Source: Darksidea phi (taxonomy: Eukaryota > Ascomycota > Dothideomycetes > Pleosporales > Lentitheciaceae). From it: a DNA stretch of 48,562 nt. Positions 11,647 through 22,279 of the stretch are shown here, piece by piece (position 1 is the first letter of the stretch; each line of letters begins with the position of its first letter). The notes under the pieces are model-generated. The model saw only the letters and a list, made by a program, of their open reading frames with translations. It was not told the DNA's origin and searched no databases. Both the position numbers and the translations under genes were made by a program. The DNA lies in NCBI GenBank assembly GCA_030770425.1, contig JASJFT010000287.1, positions 1-48,562 on the forward strand, given 5' to 3'.

Positions 11647-12447
11647 TCACCTTACAAGGAAAGACATTATGGGCATCGGACCTCGGCTTCGTCTGTGGTG
11701 GGCTATTTCAGTAGGGCCATTGCATACAGTCTCAGACATGTTACAAACCCTTGCACTACATACCCGACAGAGGTTGAACCGTTTTGATTCGGATACGCTT
11801 TTCAGCCCGCGGGTAGAGAGGCTTGAAAAATCAGACGGCTGTGGAGTTTGATGTTGCCAGCCTGTCGGTGAGAGCCCGTACATAGGAAGCTTGCGAACAA
11901 GGCCAGGTACGTGTACTTCACGTCCTTGCATCTATGCAACGAACCCTACGTTTGCGTACTTGTACATCTTGTCTCGCATTGGCTGCGGAGCACCAACGAC
12001 GACAAGTCTGAATGCTTCATGCCACCCACCGTCATTGAGACGGCGGTAGGCGCTGGCTATGTCAGGGATTCCGGTAGCGGTGATGCCGATTTCAAGAGTA
12101 GTGAGGAAGTTAGAAATGGCCGTCGTGAGTATGATGAGGAAGAGTCGAATGCCGGTTACGTATTCGGGATCTTTGTTAACGGCGAGGGAGACTACGACGC
12201 CATCGTGCGTTGGGAGATAAACTTCGTGCGGAATGGCGTCCTATATGAATTCGCAATGAAGATCTCTCTGGATGCTAACATTGCACAGTAGAAAGTCCCT
12301 GAGTGGATGGAAAACCTGGCGACTGCAAATTTGGGTTGGGATCTTGAGGAGATAGTGATGATTAAGATTCGGTTCCGTGGAAGCGAACGAGCTGTAAAAT
12401 GTTCTTCCGATGCTACGATAGTCCGGTGTGCCAAGCAGCGGCGACAT
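11647..12447 (-). pseudogene. Decayed unknown gene with two in-frame TAG stops
   Basis: One minus-strand frame stays open for about 265 codons apart from TAG at 12241-12243 and TAG at 11932-11934. The translation looks protein-like throughout, including EIGITATGIPDIASAYRRL and EAFRLVVVGAPQPMRDKMY. Either stop could come from CAG or TGG by a single C-to-T or G-to-A change. The family is not recognised. A start may lie further upstream, since the frame continues past 12447. An intron removing one stop cannot be excluded. Confidence 0.45.
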
Positions 12448-12964
12448 GAATGTGAATTTTCCATTTTATTTACATTATTGAGAATAGCTGAGATAGTAAG
12501 TATCTGAGCCAACTGGGCTTACTGCTGTTGCCCTAGTTTTCTTTAAAGGTTGTTTCTTTCTTATCTGCGGGTTCCCTTCGCCAACTCCATGCTATCCCAT
12601 GCCATATAGGAAAGATTGAATAGTGATCCAAGAATTAAGCATGTCTTACTTCGCCACGTTGAATGATTATGGTCTCTAAGCTCCTTCTCCACATGCTTAT
12701 CTCACCAAAGCCGTAAGACCGTTACTAGAGTCGAAAACTCAATCTTCTGAGAATATACATCCATCGCATGCAATACATATGCCTGACAATCGGTCTGATT
12801 CAGGAACGCTTGCCATTGTCTCGTAAGCATTGTCTGGCTCATCTCTAGTAACGAGCTGCCGAGACAACTCGCGGATAGGCTTTCAAAGTACCAGTAGACG
12901 TTCAAGCGTATATGAAACGAGTTCCTGAAGCCATACCATCCCTTGGAAACTCCTTCAGCTTTTG

Positions 12965-13307
12965 TCAGCTGTGCGGGCTTAAATCATTACCGCATTGAAC
13001 TTGGCGAATGAAAATGCTGATTCTATGTTTTGGGTACTTGAATATGTTTATGTATTGCGTACTTTTTCTATTTAGGGCAATTAGATGGAATGTATTGGTT
13101 CTATAAAAGATCCCTGCAGCGAGAGTGCGGATCTCCGAGTCGTCTTGGGGACACGCTCTCATTAGATAGCGGATAACCATAGGCTGGGGGACCGATCAGC
13201 AAATTGCTAGGCGTTAGGATGTGGGTAACGTGAACTTGGAGTTCGTCAGGTAATGCGTTCCGCTCGTCCGCGAATGCCTTGTCAGCGGCAACGGAGAGCT
13301 CATGCAC
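12965..13307 (-). pseudogene. Frameshifted copy of the F-box-like TPEI family
   Basis: The first frame (13307-13101) carries ALPDELQVHVTHILTPSN, an F-box-like start. A second frame (13180-12965) carries SEIRTLAAGIFYRTNTFHL and YPKHRISIFIRQVQ. These blocks correspond in order to LSIELKLLIIEANL, TPEIAALARKIFYITNTFTL and RPMIRRIQFVL of the intact gene. The frame change between them has no convincing intron, so this is probably a broken paralogue. Confidence 0.55.
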
Positions 13308-13391
13308 CTCAGTTTAGTAGACGAATTGCGATCGGCGTAGCAGATGATATCGTGGAGGAATGGGATAATGTGACAGTGAGGGCTCAGGATG

Positions 13392-13533
13392 AATCACTGT
13401 GAGAAATGGAAGTGAAGACTGCGTTGATTGTGAAAGCTCTGTATGAGAGCAGCTTATATAGAACAGAATGAGGCGTAGCAGCCAGGAGCAGTCATGTGAC
13501 CCGGTCTGATGTGTGAGCTAGCCTGATAGATAA
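13392..13533. repeat. 142-bp dispersed repeat, copy 1
   Basis: It aligns with 37331-37473 in the same orientation over its whole length, with a core GAACAGAATGAGGCGTAGCA identical in both. It contains TTATATA. No coding potential; possibly a MITE, a solo LTR fragment or a duplicated promoter. Confidence 0.75.
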
Positions 13534-15539
13534 TGTCTGCGGATTGTGGTGCGCCCGGATATCCTACGCCCATCTATGGAAGCCCCCTAGTACTCTGAGT
13601 CCGGCTGAGCTGTGCCATTTCTGGAGGTAATAGTGAGGTGCCAAACAGAACTCGTAGGGCGGTGGAATCGTTCTGCGGTGAGGGTGCGTAAGGTGTCGAA
13701 AGGGGATGTTTGGAGTATACGTTTCTTTTGTATTCTTCGGAGCGATATGGTCTTGGCCTCGACCTAGAGTTTTTTCAACATTTCCCTTGGCTCATCATTC
13801 ATGATTGTTCGAATTCTAGTCTTGAATAAATCGTAGAGATATTAGCGTAGGTGAAGACAAAAGACTGCATAGGTGAAAACCAGATAATAAGAAAGAACAT
13901 TTGGACAAACTGATGTACCACGAACCTCGGACATGGTACAAAGTTGACGTCTTACTCAAGTAGCTTACAAAGCAGCTCACTACCACAGTGTTTGAGTTCT
14001 TCCTCAAGCGGCACCATGAAGGCACACGCACAATGAAAAACACATGATCAGGCACCACTGCCAACTCGCCCGGATCCCAACCGCATTTCCTCCAAGCCAC
14101 GCTCCTAGGCTGCAACCTCCGAAGAGAGAAGCACGGTTTCGGAACGGACCCGGAGTCGCGCTTTGGGGGGTTAGAGTACCGAACAAGCCCTCGCGGGCCC
14201 CCAGACTCGTAAGAGCCACTGACGTTGCTTAACCCTGTACTACCCACCTAGAGCCGTAGCCCGTCAGCTAAACCATCACCCACCGTGAACCGCCGACGAC
14301 TAAGTCTCGCTCCGAGCTAATGCCGTAGCAAAAGCGCCACGAGAACTGTAACCGCTGCGCATCCGACTACCCTTGCGTTGGGTGCTTTTACGGTAGGCTA
14401 GGCGGTAAGGTCTGTTCGGAGGGGGTTCGATATCGAGATCGTCGATACCTACATCATCGGAGGGCACCGAAAGCCGTAAATGCCCCCACGTCCAATTTAT
14501 TGTCTCCTGTATAGGACCGGAGGGACTAACCCCGCTTTCGAGCCTGAGAGGGCAACATACTAACGCGGAACTGCGGCGAGTCAGTAAGGTGAGTCGGAGA
14601 GAAGGAGGTGAGGTGGAAGACTTACAACGGCCAGAGCAAATACAGCCCCGGGCTGGGTGCATACGTCGTAGCCTATCCAAGTGAAACCGGCCGCTCCTTC
14701 AACCAAGTAGTACGCCCCAAAGGGAGCCATCTACCCAGAGCAACGACACCGTCTATCCACTTGGCTCCGATGATGTGCGCGCACGCGAGTATTCACCGAG
14801 CCGAAGCTCATATGGTGCCAGCCGAAGCCAGATCGTGAGAAGCAGTATCCCAGAGGACACCCGCGTGTGCGAAAAAGCAGCTTGAGGAATGAAACCCCGG
14901 GCGCCTGACCATGTGTTTTCCCTACTCCTGAATTTGTAAAGACGCCTGGAGATAGGAAGAGGCGCGTGTCTGCTTTTACGTTTCGCGTGAACGGAACCTA
15001 CCTACGAGTCTGAGAGATAGCGGGCTCGCCAGACAAGAGGAGTGCGGTTGAGGGGAGAAAGTTAGTGGAGGGCGAGCAGGCCTTTTATGTTGTGGGCAAC
15101 AGGGCGCACGGACCGCCTTGAGTGAAGGTGAATGCGAGTTAACTCCTGACGTTTTCACATTAAGCGAGACAAAAAAGGAAGAAGAAACTTCTATAGCATT
15201 CTATGGGCCCATTTCTACCTGAATTGATGTCACATGATTTGTGGAAGAGGTTGTCTGAGTAACAGTCTGTCAGTGATCAACCGCCAGGCTGCCGGGGATT
15301 TTACCCTGTCCTCTGCAACACCAATAGTGTCGTTTAGAGTCCGGGCTGAAGATCCATCACAGGCACCTACTCCCTTTCAGAAGTTTCGACGCTTCCCGTC
15401 CATCACGGGGAACAATCCGAGCGTTCCAGCAACCCAAAACAGGACGAGGCCAACGCCAAAATCTCTGGATTCTCTTTGCTACTACCGCGCGGACCCATCT
15501 CACGCACCTATACATGACCCTACAGCACTCCACAGTGCA
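13534..15539. other. Long gene-poor stretch
   Basis: Several open frames of 60 to 140 codons overlap on both strands, but none shows a domain, a biased composition or plausible splice structure. The right part is upstream of the F-box-like gene; a frame from 15234 is continuous with it and could extend its N-terminus. Confidence 0.45.
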
Positions 15540-16444
15540 ATGGACGCAACGTCAAAGCTTGGAATAGATAGGACGACGTCGCTTCTCCTCGTCACGCCTA
15601 TCCAACTTCTGGCCGGGTCGCAAATCTGGTTCCACGCGAATTATCCGGTCCGATTGTTCCACAACGACTACGAGCATACTTTAATCACTGACTGCCGTGA
15701 GCCTGTACGTGTCGCAGCGAACAGCGTCTTCTGGCTGTTCCCAATGGTTCCATTGAATGACGCATTCGCTACTGGCTGGAACAAGCTTTCCATAGAGCTC
15801 AAATTGCTAATTATTGAAGCGAATCTTTCCTTGAGCAATCCTGTGAGAATCGTTTGGAGGGAGCGGTACGTACACGCCACTGAGACCTTTTAGCCTCAGC
15901 GTTTTACATCAGAGAGTCTGTAATGCTAATCAAGTCTTACAGATCCCATCCCCCAGATCTTCTCCATCACCTACGCACAACGCCCGAGATTGCTGCTCTC
16001 GCTCGCAAGATCTTCTACATCACTAATACGTTCACGTTAGATCCACCGTCCGGCTCGGCTAGGCTGCTTCTGCCAAACCGTGATCTGCGTCCCATGATAC
16101 GCCGAATCCAGTTCGTACTGTCCCCCGGATCGCTAGGTTGGGCCCTCCTCAACGATTTCGCCAATATACAGCACACCTTTGATGATCTGCGTCGTGTGGA
16201 GATTGTAGTGAACTGGCAAAACTTTACCCTAATAGGTGAGTCGAGGGGCCGCACTGAGAGGCAATTTTCGATTTTGTTGCGGTCCCGTCTTGGAATTACC
16301 GGTAACATTCGATTCCAGTGCGCTGGAACAATCTGCTTCAAGGGAATCATCCGAGGTATAAGGGATCTGTCTGTCGGTGCGAAGATTAGGATTAGGGGAG
16401 GCCTAGAAGATTTGATCAAGAGCAAGATCTCATTTGGCTTGTAA
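15540..16444 (+). CDS. F-box-like protein of the TPEI-FY family, 2 exons
   Basis: Exons 15540-15865 and 15943-16444 give 275 residues. The intron (77 bp, GTACGT donor, GCTAATC branch, TACAG acceptor) joins VWRER to SHPPDLLHHL. The GWNKLSIELKLLIIEANL segment resembles an F-box start; HLRTTPEIAALARKIFYITN and RPMIRRIQFVL are the blocks shared with the broken copies near 8.2, 11.5 and 13.2 kb. Such proteins are common, lineage-expanded and uncharacterised in Dothideomycetes; substrate adaptor function in SCF ubiquitin ligases is only an inference. The frame extends upstream to an ATG at 15234, so a 102-residue longer product is possible. It is the best-preserved copy in the window. Confidence 0.65.
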
Positions 16445-16831
16445 ACAAGACAAACTTCACGCTATAAGTATTAAATTAGGGGCAAGACTCAGCCGGGGTG
16501 TAGCTTGTGGGTATTTCTTTGGTACAACAAGATCTGGGTGCCCCTACCATGTTTGTCAATTCGGCAAGCGTTATGTAGCAAAAACACTTTACTCAAGTTA
16601 AATTTCTTGCACTAGCGCATTTTTTTGTACATACTGGCGCGGTCTACATTCAGTATGTGAAGTTCAATCGATGGTGTGGGCCATCTCCATTGCCCGCCAC
16701 AGGAACTAATAGACATGTACTTATCTTCAATAAAAAAGTACTAAAAAACAATATAAACTTAAAGTAGAGATTATCTTAATTATAATAATAAAGTATATCT
16801 AAAAAAGTATATTTTTCTAGGTAAGTAAGGG
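16445..16831. other. Intergenic turning TA-rich
   Basis: The downstream flank of the F-box-like gene becomes AT-rich from about 16710, before the fold-back element. No gene. Confidence 0.5.
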
Positions 16832-16832
16832 T

Positions 16833-17492
16833 TAGGGGGGCGGGGCCCTAATTCTATTTAAAAATAAAATAAAAAAAATACTAAAGAAATTTGTATTTTT
16901 ATTCCTATTTTTGTTTATAAATTTTTTAAGATATTTAAAGATAACTGATTTTATTTATTATTTTAGACTAACTAGAACTTTTATATTTAAATTTTATAAA
17001 TTAATAACTAATCAAGTAAGAAGCTAAAAGGTAGGGTAGAATAGGCTTACTAGTAGAGCTCAGCGGCTGGCCTCTATGGAGCTCAGTAGCTGGCTGATAT
17101 TCAGCTCAGTAGCTAGCATGTGAAATTTTCTACGTCATATACTCAACAACCTTAATATTATATACTTACTCTCTCGCTCCTCCTTAATAGTAATATAATA
17201 AGAACTATATAGTTTATACAACTAAGTAAGGTACCTCCTAAGCTCGATATAGGCTAGCTACTAAGTTCGATATAGGTTAGCCGCTGAGCTCTACATCAGC
17301 CAGCTACTCGACTAATCGTGAGAGCTCTAGATAGTATATAAAGTAATAAGAGAAATTAAGTTTTTTAGAATATTTTAAAAAAAATCTTTAAAAAAAGAGA
17401 AAAAAATTATAACTAATTTTTTTTAAGAATATTTTACTATCTTCAAACTTTTTTTTTTTTTCTTAAAATTAGGGCCCCGCCGGGTCCCCCTA
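16833..17492. mobile_element. Fold-back (MITE-like) element with GC-rich terminal inverted repeats
   Basis: The left end GGGGGGCGGGGCCCTAATT (16835 on) is mirrored at the right by AATTAGGGCCCCGCCGGGTC (from 17468), each abutting TA. Internal blocks are also inverted: GAGCTCAGCGGCTGGCC at 17056 against GGTTAGCCGCTGAGCTC at 17275, and TAGCTGGCTGAT near 17088 against ATCAGCCAGCTA near 17295. Apart from these, the inside is extremely AT-rich and non-coding. TA flanks suggest TA-targeting like Tc1/mariner elements, but no transposase is present. Confidence 0.7.
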
Positions 17493-17796
17493 ATTTAGGA
17501 GTGACTGGAACCGTAGTGCGCCGAAGAAATAATAGCCATTCGCGCGTTCCCAGCAACGGTGATCGAGTGGTACAGGTGAGAGGCTTCTTGACCAAGTTGT
17601 GGATTGCTTATTTTTTGGCGATGTTGTCGATAGGTGGCTTCATCGGTAAAAATGCACGTGCCATAGGCTGGCTAAGGCAGCTGTTTGGAGTAGGAGGTAG
17701 GTGAAAAGTGGGTTGATGTCGACCCTTTGATAGTTATTGAGTTAGTAGAGATATCTTCATACCTACTAGCGATACGAAAGACAATACTCGGTAGCT

Positions 17797-18205
17797 CCGA
17801 TGACGTTCCTTCGAAGGAAATCTTATCCCAACAATAACTGATTGGTTCTTCCAAAAGACGACGTTAGTCGATAGTGTTACACATGTGATGATCGAGGAAG
17901 CAGTAGCCGTCGCGTCACCAGAGACTTGCGGAAAAATTGGGGATGTTATGATCAAGCGTCTTATGCGGACCATAAGAGCGGGTGAATAGCTGAATGAAGT
18001 CGCTTTTTACACGCACGCTGAGTCAGCAGCGCTAGACAAAATTGTACTAGCTCAAATGCGCGATCTTCCTACGGCTCTTCGACGCTGTTCCGCCTCACTG
18101 CTCAACCATATCACCGTTCACATGCCTCATCTCCTTAAAAACGAAATGGAACTTCGCAGCTTTCAATTAGTACTTCCCGTTCAGTGGCAGGATCCTCCCG
18201 CATGA
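17797..18205 (+). pseudogene. Decayed coding fragment, one internal TAG
   Basis: A plus-strand frame of roughly 130 codons reads as coherent protein on both sides of TAG 17987-17989, with KIGDVMIKRLMRTIRAGE before it and LNEVAFYTHAESAALDKI after it. It ends at TGA near 18203-18205. The family is not recognised. The stop could derive from CAG or TGG. Next to the fold-back element, it looks like a relic gene. Confidence 0.35.
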
Positions 18206-19045
18206 GGGAGCTGTGCAAGGGAATAATATCACCGCGCCTCCCTTTCGCTTCCGACGGGGAACGCCATGACCCGAAGCTCTAGGAGTCGCTATTTCCCAAG
18301 AACCTTTGGTGTTGGCAAAGTAGTCCGGTGGTACAGAGTAGTTGCTGTGATAGCCTGAAAGTGCCCCAGTCCGAGCTAGCGTACACTAAAACCCTCCCAG
18401 AAGCACGTGTGAAACATTCTTAAGGCCAAGTGCTAACGATGGAGGGAACCCAATACGCCTCTTTCAGATGTATTCAGGGCCTAGGCTCAATGCGACGAGC
18501 CTGTAATACCGCGAGTTGGCCTCAAGTGTCGGGCCGCCCAATCAGCGACGCCGTCGGTGTTCGGACATCCGCATCGGACCTTGGCCCCGTTGGCCGCGGC
18601 GTCGTATCAACCCTACTACATGAGATGCAAGGTGCACCATGCGCTAACTCCTTCATTTAACTGTGCTAGAGCACCTTCCCGCTTAACACAAAGGGTCATT
18701 GCACTCGTACGGAAACATGTTTCATGAAATCCCTCCGCATTGACCAGCCGTTTACTCTCCCGCTGTCTTCTATTGGACTTAGAATGGCAGAGCATCGGTC
18801 TTTGTCCTATTGTATGGACAGTATGTGGACATTGTGGAGGGCCTGAAAGACCTGGACCACATATTCTCCGAGTTAGACAAAGGACATGCGAAGACATAAA
18901 GGGAGGATGATCCGCGCTGGTTATGTTGATTATCAGCCCATCAAAACATTCTCTTCTCCTTCGTTTCATCTAACAACCAGGCTTGACTACCGCGTAGTCG
19001 TCCATTCCTTGCATTCCTTACTAAGCACCACCACATTCGTTCAAG
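18206..19045. other. Intergenic upstream of the BYS1-like gene
   Basis: No supported gene. The last 100 bases are pyrimidine-rich, as is common near fungal transcription starts. Confidence 0.5.
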
Positions 19046-19591
19046 ATGTTCTCTCGCAACTTCCTCGGCGCCGTCGCGCTCCAGGCTCTCTTCAGCTCCG
19101 CCTTGGCCGGTCAGGCTATCATCAAAAACCACTGCGGCTACGACGTCACGGTCCTAAGCACTGCCTCAAACAACCAAGCTACCATCGCCGCGGGCTCCAA
19201 ATTTAGCGAGCCCCTCAACGGCCACGCCTCGCTCAAAATCGCTCGCGACCCCTCCGGCCTCTGGGCCCATGGCATCACCCAGTTCGAATACAGCGTCGTG
19301 GACACCCTGTGGTACGACATCTCGCTCATCGACTGCGTCAACGGCAAGGACGCTAGTAACTGCCCCGGCCACGAAGCCGGTATCAGGATGAGCGCAAGCG
19401 GAGGCGACTGTGCGGTCGCACACTGTGCGCCGGGTGCTTATTGCCCCGACCAGGCGTATTTTGTCTGGAACGATGACCTGGCTACGAAGAGCTGTAAGCC
19501 TGGGCAGAATGGCGGCGATATCACTATGACGCTCTGCTCCGGCGGAGGTGCGAAGGAGAAGCGGGCTATTGCGGGTAGGATCGAGTATTAG
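19046..19591 (+). CDS. BYS1-type antigenic thaumatin-like secreted protein
   Basis: A single exon encodes 181 residues. Residues 1-21 (MFSRNFLGAVALQALFSSALA) form a clear signal peptide. The mature part has eight cysteines, as in disulfide-rich secreted proteins, and follows the Blastomyces yeast-phase-specific protein 1 pattern: IKNHCGYDVTV near the N-terminus, then SLKIARDPSGLW, QFEYSVVD, WYDISLIDC and GDCAVAHCAPGAYCPDQAY. The family is small, extracellular and abundant in ascomycetes, with unknown biochemical role. A KEKR dibasic site precedes the last eight residues and could be a Kex2 cleavage site. It is convergent with the 661-residue gene downstream. Confidence 0.9.
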   Translation: MFSRNFLGAVALQALFSSALAGQAIIKNHCGYDVTVLSTASNNQATIAAGSKFSEPLNGHASLKIARDPSGLWAHGITQFEYSVVDTLWYDISLIDCVNGKDASNCPGHEAGIRMSASGGDCAVAHCAPGAYCPDQAYFVWNDDLATKSCKPGQNGGDITMTLCSGGGAKEKRAIAGRIEY

Positions 19592-19905
19592 ATTGTTCTG
19601 CGAAGGACATAGATCCCTTACCCTGTGGATCGTCTTCGGTCTGCTAAATGAATAGTCTTCACTGCGGGTTGACTACAAGATAGATTTTGACTTTTAAAAC
19701 TTTTTTTTTTGGCTATATATATTACCTTCTTTACATGTTTTTTTTTTTGTTAATAAGAACTATTTACTTTGTAAGAACGGGAAGCGCTCATTTGAGTTAG
19801 TTGAACTGTAACTAGCCCAACTGAAATCAACGACGGGTTTTTTGTGCAATTTTTTTTGAACTTTTTTGTTGTTTTCGAAATTTTCCATTGTTGATGATGC
19901 GCCGT
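19592..19905. other. Convergent intergenic region with T-runs
   Basis: It lies between the 3' ends of two convergent genes and holds T-runs near 19701, 19740 and 19850. These may act in 3'-end formation. No gene. Confidence 0.5.
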
Positions 19906-21891
19906 TTACAAATCCTCATCACCCCAATCGACCTCGTCCTCCATGGGTTCGACATAGACTGCTGGCACGGGAGCGGGCTTGGGCGCAGCCACGTTTGATG
20001 GCTTGGAATCTTGAAGCCCAGCTGTAGCCGACGCATGATGGGAGATCGACGAATTGGTTGTGGCTTTATCGTATGCGGCGTCATTGTTGGTTTCGAGACT
20101 ATCGTCAATGTCAGCTTCGGATTCTGCTGAGGCTACGGGCGTGCTTGGAGTCTCGGGCGTATCGATTTGTACCTCCATGTTGGCGGGCGTAGTGGCGGGT
20201 GTAGCGATATCGAATCTATCGTCGGCAGTATCCTCGTAGGCCTTATCGACGGTGGGATCGGCGGACTTATTGACTACGTGCTCCTTGGGATTGTCAGCAG
20301 TGTTTACGGTGAGTTCATCAACAGTATGCTCTGTAGGAGCATCAATGGTGTATTCGGCAGGATTTTCCAGCGACTGTTCGACGAGATTCTTGTTTACCGC
20401 AGCTTCCGAGACGATGCTCGTCATTGTGTCTTGCACTTCCTGTGTGTTGCGTTTCGCGACACCGTTTCCGTCACCGTAAGAAGTATCCTCTGAGGAATAT
20501 TCCGCAACATCGGTCGGAGGCCAGTCCAAACTGATCTTCTCGTATTTGAGTGCTTGTTGGAACGCTAGATCAGCATTGCTTTTCGGGTGCTTCCTCGTCC
20601 AATAATGCTCCATCGGCATCAACCACCGTCTCTCAACCATCGGCTCCGTGACATCGAATGGAAACCAACCCACACGGTCCCCATCAATGAGCCTGCCAAT
20701 TGCCCACATCCGAGTACGCTCACTCCACGAGTTCCAGGTACCTTTGTGGATCTCGTATACTTCAACCACACTCATTTGTGGCAGCCAAAGCTCACTAGGT
20801 TCCCTAGGAGAATACGCCTCAGTGACCCTCCGTTTTTCTGCCTTAGCGAGGGTCTCTCTGGCCCAGGGTGGGCTGTGGCCATCGAAGCGCACTTTCTGGG
20901 TGCTAGGGATGCCAATGAGAGATGCGTAGTCAGGGACTGTGACTAGACCGCGCTCACAGGCGACGTATATGTCTTTCTGGTGGACAAACAGGTCGACGTC
21001 GTCGATGATTCGTGCTGGGTCTTTGCGGTTCTGAGTTGAGCGACCGAGCGATACGTCACCGCAGGTAGTGAGGCCCAAGTCACGGGCGGTGAAACCGCGT
21101 GTAATGACTTCTAGAGCTCGGACAAAGGTATCTATAGTCGGCGTATAGGGAAGCTTTGTGCTTGTATCGTGAGCGATCTTGTCCGAGTAGAGGATCGGGA
21201 CGCAGTCATAGCTATAGGGAACGTATTTGATCCGCCTCGGTGCATATTCAGATTGCGATACAAGGACTGAAGTCGACGATTGTTTCTTCAGTGTCGATGC
21301 CATTGAGACCCGTGGGTTCTGAGGCTTCTGGTTACCCTCGTGAAGCAAAGCCGCCGGTTGGGGACGATACGAGTCGCCGACGGATACCACTTCGCCCTCG
21401 TAGTGTTCGTGGTCATCGCGCATCTCGTCATTCCGACGTTCATACGCATTCTTGGCATATACTCCCCGATCGAACTGCTCGTCATATTTCTCGGTGCACT
21501 CATCGAACTCTTGGTACGCGACAAACATATCGTCTTCAAACCGCAGCCGTCCTTCCTCGCGCGGCTTGCTTCTTCCACGAAAGCTCGAAGCTGGCGTCTC
21601 AGGCGCCCTCTCTTGCGTCAACCCTAGTGTCTTCTCATGTAGTCGCGCACGTCGCTCTGCAGCCTCTTTGTTCTTCTTCCTGGCGTCAAATTGCATGTCC
21701 TCGCCAATGTTCTTTAAGAAACCCATAGGAAGTCCTGTACGCATCGTGCGCCCATCTTTTACGTTGTTTCCCCTCGCCGGAGGACTCGCGTTGAATTTTG
21801 TGGGAGCATGGCTTGAGTCAAACTTGTCGCGCTTCGCGGGTGGCGCGGGAGGGTTTTCTGCGTTCCGCTTTCGATTGGGGGCGCCCATCAT
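19906..21891 (-). CDS. Conserved-looking protein of unknown function with SH3-like motif
   Basis: A single exon of 661 residues with no signal peptide. The first about 190 residues are charged and low-complexity, including basic KRKR-like patches (NRKRNAENPP). A folded-looking middle (about 220-460) includes YVPYSYDCVPILYSDKI, DDVDLFVHQKDIYVACERG, and an SH3-reminiscent stretch ending DRVGWFPFDVTEP. Residues about 490-570 carry loose repeats of the form EHTVD or EYTID with acidic and Thr/Ala spacers. The C-terminus is very acidic (EDEVDWGDEDL). I do not recognise the family. Layout suggests a mostly disordered nuclear or cytoskeletal adaptor, which is speculation. Confidence 0.8.
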   Translation of the reverse strand: MMGAPNRKRNAENPPAPPAKRDKFDSSHAPTKFNASPPARGNNVKDGRTMRTGLPMGFLKNIGEDMQFDARKKNKEAAERRARLHEKTLGLTQERAPETPASSFRGRSKPREEGRLRFEDDMFVAYQEFDECTEKYDEQFDRGVYAKNAYERRNDEMRDDHEHYEGEVVSVGDSYRPQPAALLHEGNQKPQNPRVSMASTLKKQSSTSVLVSQSEYAPRRIKYVPYSYDCVPILYSDKIAHDTSTKLPYTPTIDTFVRALEVITRGFTARDLGLTTCGDVSLGRSTQNRKDPARIIDDVDLFVHQKDIYVACERGLVTVPDYASLIGIPSTQKVRFDGHSPPWARETLAKAEKRRVTEAYSPREPSELWLPQMSVVEVYEIHKGTWNSWSERTRMWAIGRLIDGDRVGWFPFDVTEPMVERRWLMPMEHYWTRKHPKSNADLAFQQALKYEKISLDWPPTDVAEYSSEDTSYGDGNGVAKRNTQEVQDTMTSIVSEAAVNKNLVEQSLENPAEYTIDAPTEHTVDELTVNTADNPKEHVVNKSADPTVDKAYEDTADDRFDIATPATTPANMEVQIDTPETPSTPVASAESEADIDDSLETNNDAAYDKATTNSSISHHASATAGLQDSKPSNVAAPKPAPVPAVYVEPMEDEVDWGDEDL

Positions 21892-22279
21892 CGATTGATC
21901 TTGAGGGTTGTGGTGGATGATGATGACTGGAGAACGAATAGCAGGCGTTGTGGAAGTTGGGTTGCTCTGAGGAAAGTCGTGTGTTGGGGGATCTGGTCAG
22001 AAGTTAAGTAGGGGGAGGGCTTTTATTGAGAGATTCTAAATATCCATTTCACCTGGTGAAGTTTCTGCGTATGACGTGCTCGCTCTGGGGCCCTCTATTG
22101 TATTTTGTATTGTGCGGACGTAACCATAGGAACCCGTGGCACTGTTTTCACGCACAATGCATTCACTTCTCTTAGGCTAAATGATAAACCCTTTATATAT
22201 CGAGGTCCATGACCAAACCTCATAAGATTCCTATTGAACTAGGACTAGAAAAATCGCTCTCGGCGGGTCTCAAGGAACC
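21892..22279. other. Divergent intergenic region (shared promoter)
   Basis: It separates two head-to-head genes. A TATA-like element lies at 22193-22200 on the side of the plus-strand gene. Confidence 0.55.
22193..22200 (+). promoter_or_regulatory. TATA-like element
   Basis: TTATATAT lies about 80 bases upstream of the ATG at 22280, a plausible core promoter position. Confidence 0.4.

Noticed and set aside
14300..14838. Overlapping open frames of 76 to 126 codons on both strands
   Set aside because: GC-rich sequence gives long chance frames; no family pattern or intron structure seen.
16833..17492. Centromere-like or replication-origin AT-rich block
   Set aside because: The mirrored ends and TA flanks are better explained by a fold-back transposon.
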